From assembly GCA_946533395.1 (NCBI GenBank), contig CAMNBU010000034.1, positions 1-24,209 on the forward strand: a stretch of DNA of 24,209 nucleotides, read 5' to 3'. The position numbers and the translations under genes were made by a program. The notes beneath the pieces are model-generated. The model did no database searches and was not told the origin of the DNA. It saw nothing but the letters and a program-made list of their open reading frames with translations. This stretch comes from UBA4292 sp002395865 (GTDB lineage: Bacteria; Bacillota; Clostridia; Lachnospirales; Lachnospiraceae). Positions 14,953 to 22,174 of the stretch are shown piece by piece; position 1 is the stretch's first letter, and each line of letters begins with the position of its first letter.

Positions 14953-14979
14953 AGCCCGGGCTTTTGCCCGGGCTTTTTT
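14953..14979 (+). terminator. Strong intrinsic terminator closing the uronate operon
   Basis: AGCCCGGGC (14953-14961) pairs perfectly with GCCCGGGCT (14966-14974) around TTTT and is followed by a run of T to 14979. It ends 11 bases before the esterase start codon, so the esterase depends on read-through or on a promoter inside the dhuI-like gene. Confidence 0.95.
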
Positions 14980-14990
14980 AAAGGAACTTT

Positions 14991-15698
14991 ATGCAGAAAA
15001 CTACAGTTATAATCATCCCCGGAGGGGGATATGACCACAGGAGCGCGCGTGAGAGCGGACCGGTGGCAGATGTATTTGCAGACTACGGCTATGAGACTCA
15101 TATACTCGATTACCCTGTGGCGCCTGTGAGATACCCCGCGCAGATAAATGCGCTGGCACAGGTCATCTCTGACTTAAGGCACGGCGATATCGAAGCCGGC
15201 AGACAGTGGCGAAGGATATATCTGCTCGGATTTTCTGCGGGCGGACATCTCGCGGCAAGCTACTGCACTTACTGGAGGGAGTTGTTCGGCGGTGATATAT
15301 ACCGCCCTGACGGACAGATACTGTGCTATCCGGTGATAAGTTCCGGAAAGTATGCGCACAGGCAGTCATTTATAAACCTTTTGGGGGAGGACGCTCAGCC
15401 CGGGCTTTTTGATAAGCTTTCCGTGGAAAAACATGTGAATTCGGGTGTTCCGCGGACATTTATATGGCACTGTCTGGCCGATGAAAGTGTTCCAGCGGAG
15501 AATTCCATGCTGTATGCGCAGGCGCTGAGGGAGTTCGGCATTGAGGCTGAACTGCATTTGTTTTCCGGGGGACGGCACGGAATCAGTCTCGGAACCGCAC
15601 AAAGCGCAAGGGATGAGGGCGATATCTGCCCGCAGGCTGCAGTCTGGACGAGTCTTGCGCATGAGTGGATCTCGGCGGAAAACAGGATACGTAAATAG
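14991..15698 (+). CDS. Cytoplasmic alpha/beta hydrolase, probable carbohydrate acetyl esterase
   Basis: The 235-residue protein has the alpha/beta hydrolase fold of the BD-FAE/acetyl esterase group. The oxyanion motif is PGGGYDHRS near the start. The nucleophile elbow GFSAGGHLA carries Ser82; Asp164 in LADESVP and His196 in GGRHGIS complete a catalytic triad. There is no signal peptide, so it acts on imported substrates. In a pectin locus, deacetylation of acetylated galacturonide or xylan fragments is the best guess. Its RBS is the AAAGGA directly after the terminator T-run. It starts a block continuing with pnuC 21 bases downstream. The exact substrate cannot be read from sequence; a simple peptidase or lipase role is less likely. 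Confidence 0.8.
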   Translation: MQKTTVIIIPGGGYDHRSARESGPVADVFADYGYETHILDYPVAPVRYPAQINALAQVISDLRHGDIEAGRQWRRIYLLGFSAGGHLAASYCTYWRELFGGDIYRPDGQILCYPVISSGKYAHRQSFINLLGEDAQPGLFDKLSVEKHVNSGVPRTFIWHCLADESVPAENSMLYAQALREFGIEAELHLFSGGRHGISLGTAQSARDEGDICPQAAVWTSLAHEWISAENRIRK

Positions 15699-15719
15699 GC
15701 GGATCGCACAGGAACAGGT

Positions 15720-16415
15720 ATGGAAGGATTAAAAAAATACATAAAGAGCGAGCTGACCGGCTGGAAAATATTTGACGTGATATGGCTTCTTCTGGCTACG
15801 GCGGTGATACTGGGTCTTTCGATCTACTGGAAGGACAACTGGATGAGTCTCACCGCGGCACTCACGGGCGTGTGGTGCGTGATACTGACGGGCAAGGGAA
15901 AGAGAAGCTCGTTCATATTCGGAGTGATAAATGTTGTATTCTACGCGCTGGTGGCATACGAGGCGAAGTATTACGGCGAGGTGATGCTGAACGTCCTCTA
16001 CTATTTCCCCATGAATTTCGTGGGATGGTTTGCGTGGAAGAAGCACATGAACGACGACACGGGCGAGGTCGTAAAGACACGCATGCCCTTTAAGAAGGGG
16101 CTGATCGTGTATGCGCTGACCGCAGCGGCGATATTCGGTTACGGTCTGGTTCTGCAGGCAATGGGCGGAGCGCTCCCCTTCATCGACAGCATGAGCACGG
16201 TGATATCCGTGGTCGCGCAGGTGCTCTCGATAAAGAGACTGATGGAGCAGTGGGTGCTTTGGATCGTGGTCGACGTGGTGACCGTGATCATGTGGGCGGT
16301 GAATTTCGCGAACGGAGGCGAGTCGATCGCGACTCTGGCCATGTGGAGCGTGTACCTGCTGAACGCCTTCATCATGTTTTTCAGGTGGTACAGGGAGTCT
16401 AAGAGGACTGCCTGA
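15720..16415 (+). CDS. pnuC: Nicotinamide riboside transporter PnuC
   Basis: PnuC lets nicotinamide riboside cross the membrane by facilitated diffusion; uptake is pulled by phosphorylation inside, here by the NadR-like kinase 0.8 kb downstream. The 231-residue protein has about seven hydrophobic segments and the family blocks FIFGVINVVFYALVAYEAKY and LYYFPMNFVGWFAWKKH, with the conserved W-x-x-W/N substrate residues in the first half, and DVVTVIMW near the end. Length is normal. AGGAA stands 5 bases before the ATG. No NAD or thiamine riboswitch fits in the 21-base gap upstream, so control must come from elsewhere. Confidence 0.93.
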   Translation: MEGLKKYIKSELTGWKIFDVIWLLLATAVILGLSIYWKDNWMSLTAALTGVWCVILTGKGKRSSFIFGVINVVFYALVAYEAKYYGEVMLNVLYYFPMNFVGWFAWKKHMNDDTGEVVKTRMPFKKGLIVYALTAAAIFGYGLVLQAMGGALPFIDSMSTVISVVAQVLSIKRLMEQWVLWIVVDVVTVIMWAVNFANGGESIATLAMWSVYLLNAFIMFFRWYRESKRTA

Positions 16416-16488
16416 GGTATATGGGTAATGGCAAGGATATGAAGGACGCGCCACCTGACAATATTCAGATCATGTGAGGTAAGACACC

Positions 16489-16989
16489 ATGAACAAAAAG
16501 AATCCGATACCTAAGCTCACATACAGCGCAGGAAATAATTATATGCAGATGGCTATAAACACGGCGAGATCCGGCATCTTCAGAGGGCACGGAGGCCCCT
16601 TCGGGTCGGTCGTGGTGAAGGACGGCGTGGTGATCGGGCGCGCCCACAACACGGTGCTCTTGACCCACGATCCCACTTCCCACGGAGAGATAAACGCCAT
16701 CCGCGCGGCTTCAAGGGCTCTCGAGGATCACGACCTGTCCGGCTGCGAGCTCTACACTACGGGGGAGCCCTGCCCGATGTGCCTTGCGGCGTGCATGTGG
16801 GCCAACATCTCGAAGGTATACTACGGCTGCACCATCGCTGACAATGCCCTGATCGGCTTTCGCGATGAGGCGTTCGACGCGAAGTTCGGAGGCCGCGCGG
16901 CCTTCGCAGACTACCTTACGCAGCTCGACCGCCCCGCCTGCCTCGCCCTCTTCGAGGAGTACCGCGGCCTCGGCGCCCGCAGGTATTAG
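16489..16989 (+). CDS. CDA-fold nucleobase deaminase, guanine deaminase-like
   Basis: This 166-residue protein has the cytidine deaminase fold. Zinc ligands are His65 in the variant motif HGE (65-67, usual form HAE) and Cys95/Cys98 in PCPMC; Glu67 is the proton shuttle. The N-terminal GGPFGSVVVKDG and DPTSHGEINAIR blocks and the tail with a FEEYR segment resemble Bacillus guanine deaminase GuaD (about 156 residues) more than TadA. It would turn guanine into xanthine for purine salvage. A role on another base or nucleoside is possible. It stands between pnuC (73 bases) and nadR, so it may be part of a nucleotide and cofactor salvage block. TGAGGT gives a weak RBS. Confidence 0.8.
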   Translation: MNKKNPIPKLTYSAGNNYMQMAINTARSGIFRGHGGPFGSVVVKDGVVIGRAHNTVLLTHDPTSHGEINAIRAASRALEDHDLSGCELYTTGEPCPMCLAACMWANISKVYYGCTIADNALIGFRDEAFDAKFGGRAAFADYLTQLDRPACLALFEEYRGLGARRY

Positions 16990-16994
16990 TTGAC

Positions 16995-17111
16995 GGGTCG
17001 GGCCGGATGATAAATCTCTCGCTTCATGGCTCGGAGCTGCCCATAGAGCCTTTAGTGTAAGGGCAGCTCCTGCGCTGACTTCCGCTCGAGAATTATCATC
17101 CGACCCGCCCC
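16995..17111. repeat. Large imperfect palindrome with nested hairpin, role unknown
   Basis: An outer stem pairs 16995-17013 with 17093-17111: 17 of 19 positions match, including a perfect 10-bp core (CGGATGATAA with TTATCATCCG). Inside, TCTCG (17017-17021) can pair with CGAGA (17087-17091), and a perfect 10-bp hairpin pairs GGAGCTGCCC (17033-17042) with GGGCAGCTCC (17061-17070). The layered helices could be a structured RNA leader of nadR or a miniature transposable palindrome. It does not match any riboswitch consensus I know. Confidence 0.6.
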
Positions 17112-17146
17112 TGACAGTATCCACCGCTTAGGTGTTATCGTACCGT

Positions 17147-17169
17147 CCCTGCCCGCATTCACGGCAGGG
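17147..17169 (+). other. Hairpin just before the nadR ribosome binding site
   Basis: CCCTGCC (17147-17153) pairs with GGCAGGG (17163-17169) around nine bases. It ends nine bases before AAGGAGG (17178-17184), so it leaves the site open and may stabilise the mRNA end. Confidence 0.4.
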
Positions 17170-17189
17170 GAGGAAAAAAGGAGGACAGG

Positions 17190-18206
17190 ATGTACAACAC
17201 AGGCATGTACGGCGGGACGTTCAACCCGCTTCATATGGGACACGCAGACTGCATCATACAGGCCGCGAATATGTGCCGCGAGCTGTATATAGTTATAAGC
17301 GAGGGGAAGGAGCGCGCGGAGGTGGATGTGCGCGTGAGATACAGGTGGATATATCAGCTCACGAAGCATATCGGGAACGTGAAGATCATTACCCTGTCGG
17401 ACGACGCCCCGACGAAGGCGGAGTACACACGGGAGTACTGGATGAGGGATGCCGAGAAGGTTAAGAGCCAGGTGGGTGGTCCAATTGACGTGGTGTTTTG
17501 CGGGAGCGATTACGATGAGAACAGCTTCTGGAACGTGTGCTATCCCGAGAGCAAATTGCACATTTTTAAGAGGAATGAGATAAGCTCGACCGAGCTCAGG
17601 CGCGATATATACGGTCACTGGGACTGGCTGCCGAGAGTGGTGCGGCCGTACTATGTGAAGAAGGTCCTGCTGATGGGAGGGGAGAGCACGGGCAAGTCAA
17701 CACTTACGATAAACCTTGCGAACCGATTTAACACCGCCTACATCGACGAGGCCGGCCGCGATATATCCGAGAGAAGCGGCACGGATCTTTTAATGCTCTC
17801 GGAGGATTTCACCGAGATACTGCTGCAGCATAAGCTGAACGAGATAAAGGCCATGGAGCGCGCCGACAGGGTGCTTTTTATAGACACCGATACGCTCGTG
17901 ACACAGTTTTACATGAATTTTCTGAGCGATCCGGGTATAGAGCGAAACAGGGCGCTGTCCGATGCCATCGATGCGGTAAATGAGTACGACCTGATACTGT
18001 TTCTCGAGCCGGACGTGGAGTTTGTGCAGGACGGCGACCGGAGCGAGATAATAAGGGATGACAGGGTAAAGTACAGCGAGCAGATAAAGGAGCTCATCCG
18101 CGCGCACGGCAGGAATTTCGTGACTGTGGGAGGCTCATATCAGGAGAGGTATGAGAAGGCCGTGGCAGAGGTGGAAAAGCTGCTGCGAGCACCGGGAGAG
18201 TCTTGA
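17190..18206 (+). CDS. nadR: Bifunctional NMN adenylyltransferase and ribosylnicotinamide kinase, NadR type without HTH
   Basis: The 338-residue protein joins two NAD salvage enzymes. The N-terminal half is a nucleotidyltransferase with GGTFNPLHMGH (8-18, His15 and His18) and ISSTELR (131-137); it makes NAD from NMN and ATP. The C-terminal half is a P-loop kinase with GGESTGKST (163-171, Lys169) that phosphorylates nicotinamide riboside. The helix-turn-helix repressor domain of enterobacterial NadR is absent, since the first residues already form strand one of the transferase, so it should not regulate transcription. With pnuC it completes nicotinamide riboside uptake and conversion. AAGGAGG lies 5 bases before the ATG. 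It is 13 bases before the pectinesterase gene. Confidence 0.93.
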   Translation: MYNTGMYGGTFNPLHMGHADCIIQAANMCRELYIVISEGKERAEVDVRVRYRWIYQLTKHIGNVKIITLSDDAPTKAEYTREYWMRDAEKVKSQVGGPIDVVFCGSDYDENSFWNVCYPESKLHIFKRNEISSTELRRDIYGHWDWLPRVVRPYYVKKVLLMGGESTGKSTLTINLANRFNTAYIDEAGRDISERSGTDLLMLSEDFTEILLQHKLNEIKAMERADRVLFIDTDTLVTQFYMNFLSDPGIERNRALSDAIDAVNEYDLILFLEPDVEFVQDGDRSEIIRDDRVKYSEQIKELIRAHGRNFVTVGGSYQERYEKAVAEVEKLLRAPGES

Positions 18207-18219
18207 GAGGAAGTGTGAA

Positions 18220-18954
18220 ATGGTAATATCTGAGAACAACAGGGTATATAACGGGGAGCGCTTTACCGGTGGTTTAGGCGCGAAAATGACGCATCCCGAC
18301 GGAAGGCCCTACCACACCTTCAGGACGGCTTCGGTGCTGGTGGACGGAAACAAAATAGTGTTCAACGGCTGCGTATTTGAAAATACCGCGGGACCCGGGG
18401 AGAGCGCGGGTCAGGCCATAGCTCTCTATCTGGACGGCGATGATATAGTGCTCAACGACTGTGTGTTAAAGGGGTGGCAGGATACGCTTTTTCTGGCGCC
18501 CCTTCCGCCGAAGGAGTACGAAAAGGACGGCTTCATCGGGCCGAAGCAGTTTACACCGAGGGCGCCGAGGACATTTACATTCAACCGCTGCAGGATAGAG
18601 GGGGATGTGGACTTTGTCTTCGGCGGAGCCACCGCGTTTTTTAACGACTGCGAGTTCGTGAGCCTGAGAAAGGGTTACGTGTTTGCACCCTCCACGCCCG
18701 AGGGAGTGGAGGCCGGATTCGTAATAAAAAACTGCCGCTTTTTGAGGGCGGCAGGAGTTGAAGACGGAAGCTGTTATATCGCGAGACCCTGGAGGGAATA
18801 CGCGAAGTTATCCATAGAGAACTGCTATATGGACGCGCATATCGCCCCTGAGGGCTACGTGGATTGGGGAAAGCCCCATGAAGGACTTAGATTTACCGAG
18901 ACCGGATCTTACGGCCCGGGCGCGGGGAAAAGGGCGGATTGGGTTATGACTTGA
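18220..18954 (+). CDS. Short intracellular pectinesterase (CE8)
   Basis: CE8 enzymes remove methyl esters from homogalacturonan and release methanol. All core residues are seen: Gln65 (GQA), Gln87 and Asp88 (WQDTLF), Asp131 (DFVFGG), Arg189 and Trp191 (ARPWRE). The ATG at 18220 has GAGAGGA about 9 bases upstream; the longer frame from 18151 lies inside nadR and lacks a site. The 244-residue product has no signal peptide and lacks the N-terminal beta-helix turns found in secreted CE8 enzymes (about 300 residues or more). It probably demethylates short oligogalacturonates after import. A degraded gene is unlikely because the catalytic core and C-terminus are intact. Its stop is 10 bases from the convergent GGDEF gene. 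Confidence 0.88.
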   Translation: MVISENNRVYNGERFTGGLGAKMTHPDGRPYHTFRTASVLVDGNKIVFNGCVFENTAGPGESAGQAIALYLDGDDIVLNDCVLKGWQDTLFLAPLPPKEYEKDGFIGPKQFTPRAPRTFTFNRCRIEGDVDFVFGGATAFFNDCEFVSLRKGYVFAPSTPEGVEAGFVIKNCRFLRAAGVEDGSCYIARPWREYAKLSIENCYMDAHIAPEGYVDWGKPHEGLRFTETGSYGPGAGKRADWVMT

Positions 18955-18964
18955 TTGGGATATA

Positions 18965-20407
18965 TCATACCAGCTTCTCAAACGCCTTAGCGCTCGCGAG
19001 TTCATCGGACAGCAGCCGAAAGTGCGTGAAATGCTCCTCGTTCCACACGAGATTCGACTCGAAGGAGCCGAAAAACAGATAGTATGTCCTGCCACCCCGC
19101 TCTATGGGCGAGAGGATGAAGGATATGAGCTCCATGGACTTTATCGCGTCGAGCGCCTCATCGTACTCCGGCGGGAAATGCGCCACATGGTTGCAGACAT
19201 AGATGCCGAAGCGGTTGGGCTTGGCGATGTTTGCGAACTTGTTCAGATGGGGCGTCAGAGCCGTCATGTCAGGCGTCCAGACATCCGCCATCCGGCCCGC
19301 GCGAACGAGCTCCTCGCCGCTTTCGGTGTCGACCAGAGCAAGATAGGGGATGTTGAAACGGAAGGCGAAGTCGCCCAGAAGACCCGGCAGAGGAGTATCC
19401 TCGACATAGCGGAGCATGTAGAGTATCTGCGTGAGCACATCGCCGTGGGGCAGGTCGTCCCGGCCGTTTATTATCTTTTTGCCGCTCTCCCGGCTCTTTT
19501 TGATGGCGTCGAAGGCAGGGTGCTTGTCGTGGTTGTAGATTATGTAGCGGTTCCTGCCCTTGGATTTGGCGAGGTACAGGCAGTAATCCGCCAGCACGAA
19601 TAGGTCGTTGTAGCTTTCCGCATCCGCGGGAAATGAAGCCGCGCCTATCGACACGGTGATATTGCCCTCGCCCGTGGGACCCTTGCCCTCGAAGGTCTTA
19701 TTCATGTCGGTGCGGATGTTTCGCAGGCAGTCGCGAAGCGCAGCCTCGTCGAGATAGGAGTTGAAGACGACGAAGAACTCGTCGCCGCCTATCCTTCCGA
19801 TGAGACCTCTCTCGCCGACCTCTGAGCGTATGATATCCGCCGTGCGCTTTAAAACATAGTCGCCGTACTGGTGGCCGTAGCTGTCATTTACATGCTTGAA
19901 ATAATCTATATCGATGATGGCGATTATCGTGCCCTTCTGCTTTTTGCTGTCGATAAGGTCGATGGCGTAGTCCGTGATGCAGACCTTGTCCACGAGACCG
20001 GTCAGCGAATCGAACTTTGCGTTGGACGCGAAGGAGTAGTTGCGGGGGCGCTTCGGATGGAACACGCCCACGACGATGTCGTTATTCTCACCCGTGAGGC
20101 GTCCGCGAAGGAGAGTGCCCTCCGCAGTGCTGTTGTCGTTTACGAAATTGCAGGAGAAGGACAGGGAAAAATACTCCGTTCCGATGGCGAGATGGTCCTC
20201 GAAGGATTCGAGGGTATCCATATCCGCCTCGGGCAGACGATGCCTGAGCATATCGATAAAATCCGCCAGAGTGAAGCTTCCCTCCGGGATGTCCGAGCGC
20301 TGCGTGTTGTACACCGTCACGGTATCGGCTTTTTTGTCATAAGAGAAGAACGGGTCGTTGAAGAGCCCTAAAAAAGAGTCGGCCCGAAGGCCCTTTGTCT
20401 GTTCCAT
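18965..20407 (-). CDS. GGDEF-domain diguanylate cyclase with flanking sensor-like regions
   Basis: The 480-residue soluble protein has a central GGDEF domain (about 130-295) that should make cyclic di-GMP from GTP. It shows DSLTGL (133-138), the metal strand IIDIDYFKHVND with Asp166, and an intact GGDEF (207-211). The inhibitory RxxD site usually found five residues before is missing. The N-terminal 125 residues look PAS-like (LFNDPFFSYDKKADTVTVYN start). The C-terminal 180 residues have no motif I can name and may be a GAF-like domain. No transmembrane segment is seen. The start has GGAG 7 bases upstream on the minus strand. It is the only minus-strand gene and faces away from GH43. Confidence 0.88.
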   Translation of the reverse strand: MEQTKGLRADSFLGLFNDPFFSYDKKADTVTVYNTQRSDIPEGSFTLADFIDMLRHRLPEADMDTLESFEDHLAIGTEYFSLSFSCNFVNDNSTAEGTLLRGRLTGENNDIVVGVFHPKRPRNYSFASNAKFDSLTGLVDKVCITDYAIDLIDSKKQKGTIIAIIDIDYFKHVNDSYGHQYGDYVLKRTADIIRSEVGERGLIGRIGGDEFFVVFNSYLDEAALRDCLRNIRTDMNKTFEGKGPTGEGNITVSIGAASFPADAESYNDLFVLADYCLYLAKSKGRNRYIIYNHDKHPAFDAIKKSRESGKKIINGRDDLPHGDVLTQILYMLRYVEDTPLPGLLGDFAFRFNIPYLALVDTESGEELVRAGRMADVWTPDMTALTPHLNKFANIAKPNRFGIYVCNHVAHFPPEYDEALDAIKSMELISFILSPIERGGRTYYLFFGSFESNLVWNEEHFTHFRLLSDELASAKAFEKLV

Positions 20408-20497
20408 TTTCTGCTCCGTAGGGGTATGCCCATGAATTACAAATTTTCCTATTTTATTTATACTACCCCCGATATGGAAAAGTAAAGTAAAAATATC

Positions 20498-20511
20498 GTT
20501 AATTTTTTAAC
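20498..20511. promoter_or_regulatory. 14-bp inverted repeat upstream of GH43
   Basis: GTTAATTTTTTAAC is the exact reverse complement of the 14-mer at 22065-22078 before the transporter operon. It ends 20 bases before the GH43 start codon, so it lies near the expected transcription start or in the leader. The -35 and -10 boxes of GH43 are not clear. Confidence 0.55.
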
Positions 20512-20531
20512 CATTTTCGAAAGGAAAAGAG

Positions 20532-22133
20532 ATGCCATCCGAGAGAACCTACTTAAATCCGATACTCTACACCGATTACTCTGACCCCGACGTCATACGC
20601 GTGGGGGAGGATTACTATATGACTGCCTCGAGCTTTTCCAACGCGCCGGGACTTCCGGTGCTGCACTCGAAAAATCTCGTCAGCTGGGAAATACTGGGCT
20701 ATGCCCTTGAGAGACTTCCGGAGTTTTACTACCGCGAGCCTCTGCACGGGTGCGGAGTGTGGGCTCCCGCGATAAGGTATCACGAAGGGTATTATTATAT
20801 ATTTTTCCCGATGCCCGACGAGGGAATATACTCCGTGAGGACGAAGGATCCGGCCGGGAAGTGGGAGAAGCCCGTGAAGATACTGAACGCCGCGGGATAT
20901 ATCGACCCCTGCCCTCTGTGGGATGAGGGGAGGCTGTATATGGTCTGCGCCGTGGCAAAGAGCCGTATAGGCTTTCAGAATGTGCTCTATATGTTTGAAC
21001 TCGATCCGGCCACGCTGCGCATAATAAGCGGCCCCGTGAAGGTGTATGAGGGCGGCGATGCGAACCCCGTGACAGAGGGCCCGAAGCTGTATAAGAGGGA
21101 TGGATACTACTGGATATTCGCGCCCGCGGGAGGCGTAAAGACCGGATGGCAGCTGGCAATGAGAAGCCGCAGTATCTACGGCCCTTACGAGGCCCGCGTG
21201 GTCATGAGGCAGGGCAAAACAGGCATCAACGGCCCCCATCAGGGCGCGTGGGTGAGCGACACACAGGGCGGCGACTGGTTCGTGCATTTTCAGGATGTAT
21301 TCGCGGCGGGAAGGATAGTGCACCTGCAGCCTATGAGCTGGAGGGGTGGCTGGCCCGTGATAGGTGCCGCGCAGTACGGGGAGGACTGCGGGCAGCCCGT
21401 CTGCTGCCACGCCTGCCCGCCCGGGGAGGATGTAGCGCAGAAGGAGTACGGCTTTACCGATGACAGGGGAGATTTCGCCCCCGTGTGGCAGTGGAACGCG
21501 AACCCCGGCCCGGACTTTTACACCGGGGAGGGCGGAAGGATAGCGCTTAACGCGGTTCCTTTTGACAGTCTGCGGCCACTCAGCGACCTGCCGAACCTTC
21601 TGCTCAGAAAATGGGAGGCGCCGGAATTTGAGGCACGCATCACCATGACCACGGATGAGCTGCGCGAGGGGGAGAGCGTAGGGATCATCAACCTTGGGAT
21701 AAGAAGCTATGCGCTCACCGCGACGAAGGTCCCGGAGGGACTTTTGATAAAAACTGTGCGGGATATACAGCATTTTGACCGCGGGGCGATATATACCGAA
21801 GAATTGTCTGATAATTCAGAAATCATTCCGGATACGGGTGAGATCACATGGAAGATCGCGATCCGGGCCGTAAATGACGTCACTGCGACCTCGGATAAGC
21901 CCGAAATCGGCTACGGAGACGAAAAAAAGGTGCTCCGACCGCAGGAAAAGGTCGAACTTTCGGTCGTTTCGGGCGGTGAAGAAAAAATAATTTTTGGTGG
22001 ACTTGCTGAGGCTGGCAGGTGGGTCGGGTGTAAATATGGGTGTTTTTGCACAAGAAGGGAAAATGTTAAAAAATTAACATACTTTGGACGCTCTTTTTTG
22101 ACGATTTTTGTTGCATTTAACAAAAAAATGTGA
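20532..22133 (+). CDS. Glycoside hydrolase family 43 (beta-xylosidase or alpha-arabinofuranosidase type)
   Basis: The 533-residue cytoplasmic enzyme has an N-terminal five-bladed propeller with the GH43 triad: Asp18 in YSDPDVIRVG (base), Asp125 in YIDPCPLW (pKa modulator) and Glu182 in VTEGPKLY (acid). GVWAPAIRYHEG and GPHQGAW are further family marks. The C-terminal beta-sandwich (about 310-510) with QKEYGF, LPNLLLRKW and GRWVGCKYGCFC places it near the GH43_12-like xylosidase/arabinofuranosidase group. It likely trims xylan or arabinan side chains inside the cell. AAAGGAAAAGAG precedes the ATG. The last 25 or so residues after the FCTRR segment are AT-rich, unlike the family, and run over the promoter of the next operon; a lost stop codon is likely. 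Confidence 0.9.
   Translation: MPSERTYLNPILYTDYSDPDVIRVGEDYYMTASSFSNAPGLPVLHSKNLVSWEILGYALERLPEFYYREPLHGCGVWAPAIRYHEGYYYIFFPMPDEGIYSVRTKDPAGKWEKPVKILNAAGYIDPCPLWDEGRLYMVCAVAKSRIGFQNVLYMFELDPATLRIISGPVKVYEGGDANPVTEGPKLYKRDGYYWIFAPAGGVKTGWQLAMRSRSIYGPYEARVVMRQGKTGINGPHQGAWVSDTQGGDWFVHFQDVFAAGRIVHLQPMSWRGGWPVIGAAQYGEDCGQPVCCHACPPGEDVAQKEYGFTDDRGDFAPVWQWNANPGPDFYTGEGGRIALNAVPFDSLRPLSDLPNLLLRKWEAPEFEARITMTTDELREGESVGIINLGIRSYALTATKVPEGLLIKTVRDIQHFDRGAIYTEELSDNSEIIPDTGEITWKIAIRAVNDVTATSDKPEIGYGDEKKVLRPQEKVELSVVSGGEEKIIFGGLAEAGRWVGCKYGCFCTRRENVKKLTYFGRSFLTIFVAFNKKM
22063..22080. promoter_or_regulatory. Inverted repeat upstream of the transporter promoter
   Basis: ATGTTAAAAAATTAACAT has 7-bp arms around AAAA (22063-22069 and 22074-22080). 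Its inner 14 bases recur in reverse complement before GH43. It lies 30 bases upstream of the -35 box, a place typical for activators, and overlaps the end of the GH43 frame. Confidence 0.55.
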
Positions 22134-22139
22134 TACACT
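22111..22139 (+). promoter_or_regulatory. Promoter of the membrane protein/ABC permease operon
   Basis: TTGCAT (22111-22116), 17 bases, TACACT (22134-22139), with TG one base before the -10 box. The 11-mer TGTGATACACT is identical to that in the AAA ATPase promoter. Start of transcription is expected near 22146. The promoter lies in the last codons of GH43. Confidence 0.7.
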
Positions 22140-22174
22140 CTAAGCACGTTTTGATTGTAATGTGGAGGAATTTC

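Noticed and set aside
15699..15719. NAD-type riboswitch before pnuC
   Set aside because: The gap is only 21 bases and holds just a ribosome binding site.
15729..16454. Open minus-strand frame of 241 codons opposite pnuC
   Set aside because: It is rich in His, Arg and Pro, lacks a start site and covers a clear PnuC gene.
20553..21773. Open minus-strand frame of 406 codons opposite GH43
   Set aside because: GH43 on the plus strand has full catalytic motifs and an RBS; the opposite frame is a shadow of GC-rich third positions with no family features.
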